The notes under the pieces were generated by a model. The model saw only the letters and a list, made by a program, of their open reading frames with translations. It was not told the origin of the DNA and did not search any database. Of a DNA stretch of 64,000 nt, positions 34,762 to 47,830 are shown one piece after another; within the stretch, counting starts at the first letter, position 1; each line of letters begins with the position of its first letter. This DNA comes from Ottelia alismoides. Its lineage: Eukaryota; Streptophyta; Magnoliopsida; Alismatales; Hydrocharitaceae. A program made the position numbers and the translations under genes. Location: contig JAZKJV010011612.1 of the NCBI GenBank assembly GCA_037367405.1, forward strand, positions 1 through 64,000. Reading direction: 5' to 3'.

Positions 34762-34766
34762 GCAGT
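34762..34766. repeat. Target-site duplication GCAGT, right copy
   Basis: It directly follows the CA end of LTR 3 on the plus strand and matches 3238-3242. Confidence 0.8.
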
Positions 34767-35069
34767 CTACCACCCCGAGGCTCGACCATCGGGTCGAGAT
34801 TAGGTCGTGTCTCCATCTCCCTCTTTCGCCGGAGGCTGAAAGCACCTCCCCCGCTTCTCTCATCCCCAGTTGCAATAATTTGGACCAGAGCATCGCTCTG
34901 AGTCCCCTCTACCTTTTACAGGCACAATCGTACGCGAGGAACCCACTTTGGATCCACAGTTGCTCAGGCAAAGAAGCTCCAGGCGAGCCATCCCCACCAT
35001 GTTCATCCAATCGTAGATGCCTTCATCGGAGCCCACTAGCAGACGTGCCTCACTTCCACGAGCCTGCTG
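34767..35069 (+). repeat. Outer Athila-like element, 5' LTR fragment 2
   Basis: A GC-rich piece of the old LTR between the array and the Copia insertion. A 130-codon open frame (34748-35140) crosses three different elements and is not a gene. Confidence 0.75.
35065..35069. repeat. Target-site duplication TGCTG, left copy
   Basis: It directly precedes the Copia LTR start and matches 59879-59883. Confidence 0.85.
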
Positions 35070-37596
35070 TGTTGGACATGCGAGCCCAAGGCGAGCCATT
35101 ATGCAATAAATGTTATTGCGAATATCATTCCCTGATCTGAAATGAAGAATAACTAATTTGCATAATAAGTCCCGTAGTACAATTAGGGTTATGTACCATG
35201 GCCATCTTAATAATCATACAACTGTTGATTCAATAATTGAATCATTGAGGCTGGTGTTTGGATGAATATCTAAGGAGTTAGATTGAGGACTCATCAAACA
35301 CCGTCAAATGATTGTTAAGAGATGATCTCCAACCTGAGTAGGAAATGGCAATCCTTTCTCATTTGGCTGATATCTGACTGACCTCTTGATGTAGGTCCTC
35401 TGCATGGGAATAGAGATTCGAAGGTGTCAGATTAGTTAGGTCAAAGAGTTGACTTAACGAGATCGAGATAACCAAAGTCCTATATCTAATACTGTCACAA
35501 TATAGGCACGTATCCTATGACCAGAGACAAATGTATTCTTATATGTCTGAGTATGTACATTTAGCAGACCAATAGGTTGATGACCAAACAAAGGTCTATA
35601 CACCTGCGAGCTGGTGTGCATATAAGGACATATGAGTAATACGATCTCTCAAAGGGATCATACAGGTTCACTTCTGAACCAGAAGACATGGGCTAACTCA
35701 CAAGATATTGGGATTGATAAATTCCATGCAAGGTCGTCTCGCTTATGAAGCCTGACAGAATTTGAAGGTATGATATATGCTTTTGTAAAGCATATGATCA
35801 ATACCAAATCCCAATGATCAAATGAGAACCTTAATGACAAAAACCCTGAAGGTGATAGTCTAAAAGAGATCTATAACTTCGGGTTTATCAGAAGGTCTTC
35901 CAGTATGCAGGATGTACATATATTGGGAATACCTGAGGGTGATGTGATCAATAATTGATTGTATAACCATGACTCTTCCATTCTGAGGGAGTGATGAAAC
36001 AGATCTGGATTTTAGTGACTCCTCTCAGTAGAGAAGCAATCTGATCTTGGTCCAAGTGGTGGACATTCATTTGAATGAGATTTAGATGCAATGAGAAGAT
36101 TAGATTTGCGGCCTTGATTAAATCAAGCATCTCTGTGAGGTCCATGAGATCTGGATTTGAGATGTGATCTCAATATCCAAGTCACTATACATGGAACAAT
36201 ACAATCGCCCTGTCCTTATCTCCAAGTACCTAAGGAGAATACACATTATTATTGAAAGAGTTAAGAATAACTCCAAGGTTAAATTATATCTGAGCATTGA
36301 GAAATGGATAATTAAATGTGAGTTAATTATCATGAATAATGTGAATTCGATTCACATTATCTGAATGCATGAGAATGAGTATCCAATATAATTAAATGTA
36401 ATTTAATTAATGTGGATATGGATAATGTGGATATCACTATGCAATTACCCATGTATATTATAAATACGATTTATAATATACATTAGAGAGAGACTTGTGT
36501 GATTTATATTTCTTGATTAATTGTTAATATGAATGGAATTCACATTGAATAATTAATTGAAAATATAATTACATTTAGTTTTGGGTTGTGAATAAAATTC
36601 ACAATTTTTTCAATGGCTTGATTGATATTTTTCAAAAGATAATTTGGAATTATTTTTTGTGAAATTATTTTCGACAAGAGTTATAGGAGATATCATGAGA
36701 TAATAAGATCTCATGATATATTAGGAGATTGACCAAGTCCAATCTAACAAGATAGGACGGCTACAACTCTCCATGAGGAGAGGAGTAGCTGTCCCCCCTT
36801 ATTTAGGAGTGGACCATGGTCTTCTCATTATCCTATCTCTAGTCAATTGTGATTTATTTGAGATTAATTATATTGATTTATCAATGATAATTAATTTAAA
36901 TTAAATCACTTGTTGTTGTGTTTTACCAACAACATCCTAAACGTTGAAAGGAACACAAATCAATCTCATCCGTTGATTGTGTGTTGTCCATGGATTGGGA
37001 TCCATGGACTCCCAAAACCCTATATAAGAAGTGGCATGCCATGCTCTTCGAAATACACCGACTTGACAAAGTCTCTCTACTCTCTCTCTCTCTCTCATTC
37101 TCTCGTGCCCTCTTCCTCCTCTCTCTTGGGTGGCCGTCCACCCTACCCTAGAAGGAAGAAGGCCCTCATCGTCACCTTGCATTGTGCTTCGATGACTCTC
37201 GGTACTCCATCTTCTTTGGTGCTTCTCACTCGCAAAGAATACATATGATCTCGGGTGACGAGATCAGGAGTTTCCTTGCTTGGACAACTACTTAGATTGC
37301 GAGATCACCACGACTCATCCCCGCGCTCGCAAGCGTCTCCTCCGAAAGTCAGACTTGAGACAGGAGGCTTCTTCTCTTAGAAGATCGATCACAACCACTC
37401 TACAACATGTATTCCTATATCTACTATGTGAATAGACTAAATGATTCATAAATGGTATATGGATCATGTGGTTTCGTCGTTTAAAATTTTTAAATTCCGC
37501 TGCACCGAGCAACTAGTATGACTAGTCGCTCTTCATCGTATACGATACGACCATCACGCTTCCGTGATGCGATTAAGGATCCTCCCGTATCCTTCA
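35070..37596 (+). repeat. Copia 5' LTR
   Basis: 2,527 bp, TG...CA. TATA box at 37021, followed by a CT microsatellite (about 37075-37106) that is shorter in the 3' LTR. No gene inside. Confidence 0.9.
37021..37028 (+). promoter_or_regulatory. TATA box, Copia 5' LTR
   Basis: TATATAAG after 'aaaaccc', conserved in the 3' LTR at 59308-59315. Confidence 0.6.
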
Positions 37597-37598
37597 AG

Positions 37599-37614
37599 TG
37601 GTATCAAAGCCAGG
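37599..37614 (+). other. Copia primer-binding site (initiator tRNA-Met)
   Basis: TGGTATCAAAGCCAGG, two bases after the LTR. It has one mismatch to the usual TGGTATCAGAGCCAGG complement of initiator tRNA-Met. Confidence 0.85.
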
Positions 37615-39640
37615 TTTACGGAGGTTTTGGATATGATCTGTGAACCTACGAAAATTTGGGCTCGTTTGGGTTCGTGAAGATTTTAGCATTTCAATTTTCG
37701 CAGCCCTGTTTGTGATATTTTTTCAAACTTGTTTAAATTATTTGAACTTGAATTTATCATTGATAATGTTCCCTATTAAGTAAGGAAAATGTGCAATTTG
37801 AGTTTGCATAATTTGGATTCCGTTTGCTTAAGATATGATCATTTTAATGACCATATGTCCACTGTTTCGAGGATGGCGATTAGAGACGTAATTAAGATGT
37901 TAATTACTATTTTAAAACACTTGGAAATGCATGCTTATCACATGATTTCTATTTTAAATCAAATTATCAATCTCTTGAAATTTATTTTGCTTAATTTGGA
38001 TATAAAATGAATGAGATATGCTATTTTTAGTTAGTGAGGGTCACTGCTGGAAATTGCATGTTTATCTTGAAACCTCGTGATTGTCATTTAAGAAATTTGC
38101 GAAATTAATAGTTAATTTCCTAGAATAATTATGGATAATATTTGGGAAATATTAGAACAATAATTATTCCCTTAAATGGCATTATCCCAACCAATGAATG
38201 ATTAGATTAGATCTAGATCACCAATTGGTTACTTGATACACTTTCAACAAACTTGTTACTTGAATAGGTTTTGGGAATTTGCCTAGAAAATTTCTTATAA
38301 TCAAAATATTTTTGATTATTACTATATGATATAATTTCGGTTGAATGACCGATGATCATCTCAAGTACAAAGTGATTGGCTCGGCATTATTTTTTCCCGA
38401 GGCGGATATGGTGTCTAGTCGGGGAGCGTTGGGGTAGAGGTTGCACCATGTGTGGTCTGTCCCACTCCCGCCCGTACTGGCCATGATAGCGGGTAGAGAA
38501 CGAATGATGCATGAGAGATCATGATGTATTTTCTAATTATTAAAATACGAATTAATACATATTTTAGATAATATAATATTTAGTAACAATTAAAATATTT
38601 GTTGGATATTAATTGGATCATTAATTTAATATGATTAGATTAATTGGAATCCAATTAAAATTAAAACACTCTATTATGAATAGACTTGTTATTTCCCTTG
38701 GAAGAATTAATCATAATGAATATGATTCATAATGATTAATTAGAATTTGAATATGAGGTGGAGGATCACATAAGTGACATCCATGGTCTCCCGTCAAGGC
38801 GAAGGGTTTCCGTCGCCAGGGATTGTATGTAGGAGATGCCTGTCCTTAGTGACAACTCCTACATACAAGCACATCTGGATCAGGCTCGTTGCTTTTCGAA
38901 AAGTAAGTCCGTATGCGTAGTGACCCCAATATCGAGTCCTCATATTATTGGGGCGATATTGGATTGCGCATAGCGAGTGCTAATCCTGTTGATGGTTGGT
39001 TTAATTAACAACGGGTCAACATCACCTTAGGAGTGGTGGGCCCGGGTGTTAAAGACCGAATTGGGAATGCAAGTTGGACTTACAAGGCGGAATATGTTTC
39101 CGCTTCTTTTTATCCGAGTTACAAGTTCTCATATTATTGCCATGTAACAAGGATAAGAAAGGAGATCACAGATCTTGCTTGAGATATATTGGTAAGTATA
39201 TATCTTACAATGAAAGTGATTAAGGGAATGAACTTTTAGTGTTGACAAGGCAAGACAACTTTGATATAAAATTCCTAAATCAAAGTAAAATGTGTATATA
39301 TATTTTATATATTTATGCAAATTTCTTATTTCAGATAATCCTCATTAAATCCACTCAGTACTATACTCAGTAATAACTAGTAAAATATCATGGATTGGAT
39401 CCATGATCAAGATATTGTACTTGCAGTTGGACACATAATGTATGTGGTTGCAATGTGCAAGTTTCCTCATAATAATGAGGAATGACAATTAAATAGACAA
39501 TAGGTTTGCAACCTTATGGTTTGTATGTCTCTATAGTCTTGATCTCTCATCAAATGTATGTTGGAAGTGACAGTCGATGATGATCGCAAATGTCAAATAA
39601 TCCTTATAAAATTCTAAGAAGATGTTCTGGCATACATATG
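37615..39640 (+). other. Copia leader and unrecognisable internal sequence
   Basis: AT-rich and without an open frame of interest. The upstream part of gag should lie in this interval, but I cannot recognise it. Decay or deletion is likely. Confidence 0.5.
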
Positions 39641-40342
39641 TGTTCTTGACAGTTAATCATGAATGAAATGGTTCACTTCATTATGCAGAATGGTGGCTCT
39701 ACAAGAGATGATGTATTCAAAATGTTTGAATACCTACCTGAGCCTAAGTCTCTAAGAGTTAAGATGTATGTAGATATGATGAGTGTCATCATCCTACTAT
39801 CTATACTCCAGTCATTCATGAAGCTTCATAATGTTCATATTGTATGAACTAAATAAAGAATATATAAGTGTCGAAATACTCTTATATTGAAATCTTTTGA
39901 ATTCAACATAAGAGATCCTTTGTCTTAAGCAATGGTTGTTTAGAGATGAAGGAGCGCAGTGGAAGCATGGGTTGGACCCAAGTTAGAAGAAAAGTCAAAG
40001 AGTTGATTGTACTTCTATGGTTTCCACACATATGACATCCAAAGACTTGGATGAATGCCAATACTGCAATGAGCTGATGTATTGATAGTATGACTATCAA
40101 GTCTATCTAGATCCTTAGAGAAGGACACAGATAGTGCATCGAATAAATTTGCATCTACATATAATCATTGAAATTGACTTTCTTATTTGATAAGATGAAA
40201 GTCTAATAATTGTATCTCATTATTCTAATAACACTTGCAATTGGTTGCATATGTTTTAGAAGACTAGAAAATTTGATCTTAAGGTTTAATAGTCATCCAC
40301 ATGGATATTGATGCAATTATTGCAACAATCTCTATTGGATAG
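39641..40342 (+). pseudogene. Copia gag to gag-pre-integrase remnant, left of nested insertion
   Basis: The frame near 39659-39847 (62 codons) has a weak Copia gag pattern: a 'VFKMFEYL'-like segment, then 'VDMMSVIILLSILQSF', which recalls the VDLILxSLP...F region of Copia Gag. Near 40220-40260 a translation with 'GCICFRRLENL'-like residues recalls the LGHIxxKRLxxL segment of gag-pre-integrase. Many stops and shifts lie between. The reading is cut at 40342 by the Gypsy insertion and resumes at 54763. The identification is weak on its own but fits the domain order seen downstream. Confidence 0.45.
40338..40342. repeat. Target-site duplication GATAG, left copy
   Basis: It directly precedes TGATGAAT of the nested element and matches 54758-54762. 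Confidence 0.9.
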
Positions 40343-43300
40343 TGATGAATCTCCATTTCATCACCTTTATTCTATCATTTTGGCCTTAAAAACCCCAGCA
40401 AATGCATGTAAATAGCATCAAATTGTGCATAATAGCAACCATTCTTTATTGTAGTTATTATACATAAAATAAGGTTTTTAATGCCAAAATTATAGAATAA
40501 AGAGAAGAAAAGAAAAAGGAATAAAATATTGTAAATATTTTATGACCCTAACCCCGAGACCAAATCCAGAATGGAATTGGTCGACAAGGAATAAAGTAGG
40601 GGGAGATAAGGGCCAAGAGTATAATAAATACCTCATTTATTCATTCATTCATTTATACCTTTTTTGGCACCTATTTTGTACATAATTATTTATTCATCAA
40701 ATAAAGAAACCTTGTTCATAAAAGTTGTAGATAATAATGTAAATAAAAATACAAAATTGAATTTGTGTAAAAATAATACTCAATGTACATTTTATACACA
40801 GAATAAAAAGCACAGACCCATATCTTGCAAATAAAAACTCCAAATCAACCAAACTCACCTTTAATTGTATATAGCATTTCATAAACTATTTTATAAAATT
40901 AGTTTCATAATTTTTGGAGTCCATCTGTGAAAGTTAGGTTTTTGGCCCTTCTTGTACATAATACCTGATTAAAATATTCATTTTATTCAATATTCATTAT
41001 TTTTATAAATTCATATTTCTAGAATCTTGTAAATAATGTATATAATGCATGTACATAATAAAAGTAAAAGAAAACCAAAAAGAATTTGTAAAATAAAATA
41101 AGTCTATGTATACATAGACAAAATACCTATGCTACCTAATGTACATAAATAAAAGGGGTTGTTATTCTTTGATTCTTTATTCATTTATATTTTTGTAATA
41201 ATGTATATATTATATATAACTTACTAAAAATACAAATCCATAATAAAAATTAATAAAACTCATGAAACAAATAAAATGTACATAATATATAGGTAAAATA
41301 CCTATAAGTATACTTTCATAAACACAAACACATTTATTTAAAAATATAAATAAACTCATAAAAATCAAATAAAAATACATTTATACTTACAAAAATAAGT
41401 TACAAATTTATAAAATAAGAAAATACAATAATAAAATAAAATAAACAAAATAAAAATAAATGTATATAGATATACTTATAAATATCATATTTTAATAAAA
41501 CCGTAATAAAATAATTCAAAAAAATAAATAAAAATCATAAATAAATACTACATTAATTTATGAACATTTTTTATTTTATAAGAAAATTCTAATTAATTCA
41601 TTTAATACGTTAAATAAATAGGTCAATTTCTGATTGAAGTGGACCAATCAGGTTCTGGCATTTGTTGACCGGTCGGTCAACTGCGCCCCCAGGCGCCTGA
41701 GTTGACGCGAACTGTCTTTTCCCCTATTTTCTTGCCTTTTTCCCGCGTGGCTCAGTGATCAATCGCCAACAGTCATTTCATGAGATTTGTTCTCCTTTCA
41801 TCCGTGATCCCCGCCGATCGTTTAGATCTCGTGTACATAGATTGCATCGCCGGCTACGGCCTGGTCAATAAGGGTGCCCAGCCTGTCTATAAATAAGGAA
41901 CCACTGCCTCCCTCGCCAAATTTGGTCAGCTTTTCAGCCAATCCCTTCCTAGAATTCGGTCCCGGCGATGCTCCTGTTGACAGGAGGAGCTCGCCAGCAC
42001 TTTGAATCGATCGGAGAGGCGGAGGTTGCACCCATGGTGGCGCTCCGGCAGCCACCCTGCTCCCTGGAGTTCCTCCAGGTATAAGAGCTGCGCGTTTATC
42101 TTTCTAGGTAGATTTTTATATCAGCATTTCATTTCCGTCATTTATTTTGCATTTTGATTCGTAGGTTAGCGTAATTTAGTTGTTTCGTAGTTCGCCGGAG
42201 CTCCGCTCCGGCGAGCTTTTCACTGTGTTCCCGACCAGTTCCCGCCTCGCTTTCACCCTCATTTCACTCCCCACCACTTTCTCCACCTTCCAGTCAATCC
42301 CTACCAACCGGAGCCCCCTTGGTTCCGCGAATCGATGCTCGCCTCAGCCGCTTCGCCGGAGCATCGTCACCCCCGTCATTTTCATGCTCTCAGCTTCAAA
42401 CCCCGGGTCGAGGAGAACGACCTCGAGCCCCTCTACATTCCTGTGCAGGTTAGGTGCGAAGAAAGGCACCAGGAGACGTTTTCCATGAGGGCGGAGGTAC
42501 CTGGAGCGCCGCTTCTTCTTCGAGCTCGTGGCGCCGCTCCGGTGTGCCTTCGGACGATCCGACACCTCCAGCAGCTAGAGACACCTTCCAGGAAGCGAAT
42601 GGGACCTTCAGGAGAAGCGATGGTCGGCCGGAGAGCGAGATCGAGGAGGAGGAAGCTCGCCCCGGCGAGTCTTCTTCCCTGTTCTTCCACGCGTCCTCTC
42701 AGCCGTTGGATGAAGACGAAGGCCCAGATCGAGCAGCAACCGTCCGATGGAGCGAAGCAGCGACCGTCAGATCACGCGAGTGATCTAATCTCAACCGCTC
42801 ATCGGCGAACTGTCATCGGCTCACGTGGAGGCGCCACGTGTCAAGTGAACGAAGATCAGCCGTCGGATGAAGCGCCTCTTTTGGGGGTAAATTGCAAAAA
42901 CCATCCCCCGCCTTTTTGTATTTAATTTTTAATTCTGTAAATATTTTTGCACGTTATAAATAAAATGTAAATTTTGCAGAAAGGACCCTGAGTTTATAGT
43001 ATTTGCATTTAGGTCCTTCCGCGCCTCACGTGCAGTCCCACGTGAAGAGTGTGAAATTTTGCAGTTATACCTTGGCGGTTTTTGTATATTGTAGAATAGT
43101 TATAAAAATTAAAATAAATGTTTATTTCTGTTGTATTTTTGCACTAATGCCCCTGTAACTTGTTTTATTTGCAAAAATACCCCTGCCAGGCTGTTTTATT
43201 TTTGTCTTTTTATCTATTTATTAAAAATACCTAGATGGCTTCTAAAAATCCACAAAAATTAGGATAGGTGCTCTATGCCATGCTTGTTCACGCTCATATT

Positions 43301-44296
43301 TTATTTTGCATTTTTTGCATTTTTCCTGATTATTAAAAATGAAATGGAAGCCATTTTTGTACTGTTTAAATTGAAAAATAAAAAAATTAGAAAATGTTTT
43401 TGAAAAATCCCAAAAATTTATACATATGGTATAATTATATATATATTGAGTCCAGAAATTGAAAAACCCTAAAAATATGAAAAAGAAAATTAAAAAAATC
43501 AGAAAGCTCCAAAATCCAACAAAAAAACAGAAAAATCCTTAAAAACACCAAAAATATAGTTTTCTCTTTTTTATAATTATCTATAAATTATTATTAATAT
43601 ATTAAAATTAATTTGGGAATTTTTGGAGTTTATTTTATATTTTTAAAACCCAAATCATATTCGGCCAATTATTTAGTCCTATATTGTGGACATTTTTGAA
43701 TTTAAAAATACATAAAAATAAGAAATATTTCAGGAAAATAACAAAAAAATTAGAAAAGTATTAAAAAGCCAAAAAAATTGTATCTATATATATCTTTTAA
43801 GTATACATATATATATCTATAGACTATAGTACTACTCTCTCTCTTCTTATACATATACCTCTTTATATATATATATGTCTTATATATATATTTATCTAAT
43901 TATATTATATACTAAAAATATTAAAAAAAATAATAAAAAAATATAAAATATAAAAACAACATAAAAAAATTATAAAAACAAAAATATAAAAAAAATACAA
44001 AACCCAAAACCCACTAAAACAATAAAATTTCATGAGCAAATGATTGAATAATTGAATGATACATTACATACAACCATTCGCCTCCCCGTGTTCGACCTCT
44101 ACCTGTGCTTACGCCTATACACATTTGCATGTAGAGTTATAATAATATTTAACTCCACATTTTTTAATATTCATTGCATATATTTATTGTGGGTTAATTG
44201 TTGACTGATTCGGGATCTGTTGAGCGGTCGCCTCAGCGACATTGTGGTCCCGCCTTGTGCGGATTACTCTAGACCCTCGTCAGATCCCTTTCATCA
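40343..44296 (+). repeat. Non-autonomous element 5' LTR
   Basis: 3,954 bp. It starts with an imperfect terminal palindrome (TGATGAAT, ctcc, ATTTCATCA). An AT-rich U3 is followed by a GC-rich R/U5 from 41640, with CACGTG at about 42823, 42836, 43026 and 43037, then a long AT-rich tail. Open frames at 42180-42925 are GC-rich LTR sequence without motifs and differ between the two LTRs. Confidence 0.9.
41888..41896 (+). promoter_or_regulatory. TATA box, non-autonomous element 5' LTR
   Basis: TATAAATAA. A CCAG|GTATAAG donor-like site follows about 190 bp downstream at 42075-42084. Confidence 0.6.
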
Positions 44297-44298
44297 AA

Positions 44299-44316
44299 TG
44301 GTGCCGTTGCCGGGGA
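44299..44316 (+). other. Primer-binding site (tRNA-Asp type), non-autonomous element
   Basis: TGGTGCCGTTGCCGGGGA, two bases after the LTR. It has one C-to-T change against the autonomous units; the T can still pair with G of the tRNA. Confidence 0.85.
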
Positions 44317-46274
44317 GGCAACGGATTTTGTATGATTTTGTGTGGTTATTTGTTCATCTATTTGATCCTTTGTTCATGTCCTTCATTTATTTATTTGTGA
44401 GATTTTTATTTTTATTTTTATTTGAGATTATTGATTGACTACTCTGACCACCTCTTTCTTTTTGTCTTTGATGCGAGGGACCGCCAAGCGAAGGAGGACC
44501 TCCTAGGAGGACCTATGCACCCAAGCGAGGCGGTGTTGGCTTTTCTATGCCAAGCCAACGGGAGAGAGCATCCATGACAAGAGAAGGAGAATTTTTGAAG
44601 ACAGTCTTTATTTTTATGCATTTTATCTTGTTTTGTATATTCATGTGAGAGAGTGACACTTGGTTTGTAATAATACAGGACTCTCACAGGTGCACGCAGA
44701 CTCCCGAGGTCCAGTGCCCGAGGGATTGTTCCCTTGGGGGCCTCGATGATTTTGACGCTTTTTCTTTTCTTTATTCTATTTTATTTTGTGAATGAGCCTT
44801 AGCATTAGGATTTGCTTGCTCGTAGAGTTAGGTCCAAACACCCTAATTGATTTGCATGTACCTATAGTGCGCTTTGGACCTAGATCAAACTCTAAACAAC
44901 CGCTCATTAATCTCTTAGCCTTTGTGCCACAGCAAGCCCCGCAAAGCGCTTTCTCCTAAGCTCAAGTGTGTTGAGTACAGAGGAGGGGTGAGCCAAGACC
45001 GGACTTTTTGAGGCTAGAGATGAATGAGCGACTTGTGGTGCTTCACGATAATAGCAATTTCTGAACCTAGGGCGATTTCTTCGGTTTGCATTTGCATATA
45101 GCATAGGTTTCAAATTCTGTTTTGCATTCCGCATGGAGAGAGCTGGGAGGCACTGTAAGTCTTCTTACTTAGCATGCATCATCGTTTTCCGACTTGCATG
45201 GCTTTTCCGATCTTCTCCCTCTATTTTTGCCAACCTAGGATGCTTAATAGAAATTGGAACCTCGATAGGCACGTGCATTGAAAAAACCTACAAAAAAGTG
45301 ATAACTTAAATAAAATCGGGACTGCTAACTCTATTGGACTCAAAGATAACATATAATGAATTCCTTGTCTTGGGGAGAGCAACCCCCTCATTGTATGCGT
45401 TTTAAATTGTTTACGTACACACTAAGGAGTAGAGCCCAAATCCTATCAAGCCTCCTAAGTGATTGTACAATTTTTGTGATCTCACCTAACTCTAAAATCA
45501 AAAAGATAAATGACCGTCACCTGATGGTCTTCATTGTATTGAGTAGGTGAATTGGGGGTTTGCCTTGTGTCTTGATTGTGACTTGGAGTTCATTGTGTTT
45601 TTCTTTCATCCCTAGAGTAGTCGGTCCCACCGTGCGAGTCATGCATTTTTTTATCTTTGAGTCTCTCTATCTCTCTTATACATATATCTCTTCATGTTGG
45701 ATCGAGTCGTGATATTGGCGCTTGAGCTCAATAATTCTTCGCCAAGTCCTTTGTTTCCCGCTTCTTCACCATCTTCTATGTATCCATCGTACCATCTTCT
45801 CTGGTTCGAGGAGAGACCGCTCTTCGGACCGTAATTTTGACGGTGTTCCCGCCTTGTGTGGAACACCTAATTTTGTCTTTGTACCGATCTTCTCACCCGC
45901 CCTCCTCGTTCCCTCTGTATCACCTTTCTACCACCCATGATATTGGCACGCCCGCTCAATCAGCTTCTCCACCCCTTTGTGTACCCTTCTTATTCATCTT
46001 CCTCGTGTCCCCCGTATCATCTCTCCCTTTACCCGGGAATGCTGTGCATATTGATAAGGCTCACATCGAGGATTATTTATACAGATTATTAGTGTAAGTC
46101 GGGCCTATGATGTTGAGGTTGCTGAGATTGGTTTGGTGGATTTGTTTTTGATACATGCATATGGGCTTCTTGAGGATTTTTGCTGATGCATAGAGCATAG
46201 GTGTGACGCATTATTAAGGAATTTAAGTTCTCGCACACCGGATTAAGGATGTGATGTGATGCGATGACTCGATG
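44317..46274 (+). other. Leader and non-coding interior, non-autonomous element
   Basis: No gene recognised. The block at 45367-45397 copies the Athila leader hairpin (GTCTTGGGGAGAGCAACCCC, then CTCATTGTATG). Short open frames between 45650 and 46100 are C/T-rich and carry no motif. Confidence 0.65.
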
Positions 46275-46543
46275 AAAATTTCATGAGCAAATGATTGAAT
46301 AATTGAATGATACATTACATACAACCATTCACCTCCCAGTGTTCGACCTCTACCTGTGCTTACGCCTATACACATTTGCATGTAGAGTTATAATAAATTT
46401 TAACTCCACATTTTTGAATATTCATTGCATATATTTATTGTGGGTTAATTGTTGAATGATTCGGGATCTGTTGAGTGGTCGCCTCAGCGACATTGTGGTC
46501 CCGCCTTGTGCGGATTACTCTAGACCCTCGTCAGATCCCTTTC
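46275..46543 (+). repeat. Copy of the LTR tail inside the internal region
   Basis: 269 bp match the last part of the LTRs (44024-44292 and 54485-54753) without indels, stopping four bases short of the LTR end. The variants agree with the 3' LTR more than with the 5' LTR, for example 'acctcccagtg' and 'taataaatttt'. Confidence 0.85.
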
Positions 46544-46642
46544 GAGGTTCCACCCATCTTGGTTGATCCCCTTCGAGGTCAATCAAGAAGATTTCATGAG
46601 CATTGATTGATCTACCTCTTCGAGGTTCCACCCATCTTGGTT
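46541..46642 (+). repeat. Direct repeat of 24 bp next to the LTR-tail copy
   Basis: The 24-bp unit beginning TTCGAGGTTCC and ending CATCTTGGTT occurs at 46541-46564 and 46619-46642. Confidence 0.7.
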
Positions 46643-46939
46643 TTGAGGAATGACTGATTATTCTAATTTGGACTTCTTGATAAGGGTGTGCGAATCCTAC
46701 ATGATCTCTCATTTTCTTGATTGACCCATCCTTAATCTCCTGACTCTTTGATCCACCATGGCACTTAGAGGATTCCTGACTATTTTTCGTGCCATCTCAG
46801 CAGATTGGATTGACCCAAGGGATGTTTGGTGAATGACATGATTATTTGCTCCCTTGCACGATCTTATGCCCCCCAAATGATTGAACGATTTATTGCTTTT
46901 GAGGACCTGAGATGACTTGCCAGCATTCCCATGACCTAC

Positions 46940-47830
46940 ATTGACCTAGCTCATAGCTCCCCGAGGGTTATCTGCGGGAGACTATGACATATTTCCGATC
47001 TGATTGGTCTCTTCTGTTGGTAGCCACCTTGTCGACTACTGAGACCACTATGTGGATCCGTCTGATGGATCCGGCTCCTTTGAGCCGTCGTCTCTCCTTG
47101 ACGACCCTCGCAAGGTAGAGACACGTTCTGACCATTCTTTGCTTAGTTCACAGCACTCTCCGAGGACTATCTGCGAGAGACTGCGACACTCTCTTTACGC
47201 TCGGTTCCCACTTCTGACTGTGTCTCCGATTTGCGGAGCACGGAACCGAGTCGTTTGATATATATGATTTTGGTCCCCTACTGAATTGCCTATCCGATCT
47301 ACGGATCATGGGACCTGTCTGATTAGACTCCTTTGAGTCTGCTCGCCTTGACGGTCCTCGCAAGGTGGAGCTCCTGGTATCTGCTATTCCCATGACTAGT
47401 TGGCAGCCCGCTCCCCGAGGGTTATTTGCGGGACACTGCCACACTTTCTCGATTTTACGGTTTCTTCTGCTGGTAGCCGATCTGTCGCCTACCGAGACCG
47501 TTTCTATGATCCGTCTGATGGATCAGGCTCCTTTGAGCCCGCTCTCCTTGACGACCCTCGGAAGGGTGAGCTTCTGTTCTGATTATTCATTGCCTAGCAT
47601 GTGCTACTCCCCGAGGGTTATCTGCGGGAGAGTACATCATTTTCTGGGTATTCGGCTTCATTTCTGGTGTCTCTCGTTTGTTGGATCACGAAACCGGGTC
47701 TTCTGACTTTGTACTCGGTCTCCTCCCTGGTTGTGCCTCCTGTCTGTTGGAGCACGGAGCCGAGTCTTCTGATTATTTTTCTGATTCTGCTCACCTTGAG
47801 GACCCTCGCAGGGTTGAGCCATGGCTTGCG
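46940..47830 (+). repeat. Degenerate tandem repeats, period about 200 bp
   Basis: A block like CTCCCCGAGGGTTATCTGCG recurs near 46957, 47156, 47411 and 47607. In step with it recur 'gatccgtctgatggatc' and 'ccttgacgaccctcg' segments. The copies are diverged. Several open frames of 60-113 codons arise from the repeats and are not convincing genes. Confidence 0.7.

Noticed and set aside
34748..35140. 130-codon open frame between array and Copia LTR
   Set aside because: It spans the array LTR, the old LTR piece and the Copia LTR, so it is a chance product of the insertions.
42335..42925. 196-codon open frame in the LTR of the non-autonomous element
   Set aside because: In the other LTR the same region is broken into shorter frames, so it is not maintained. 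No motif seen.
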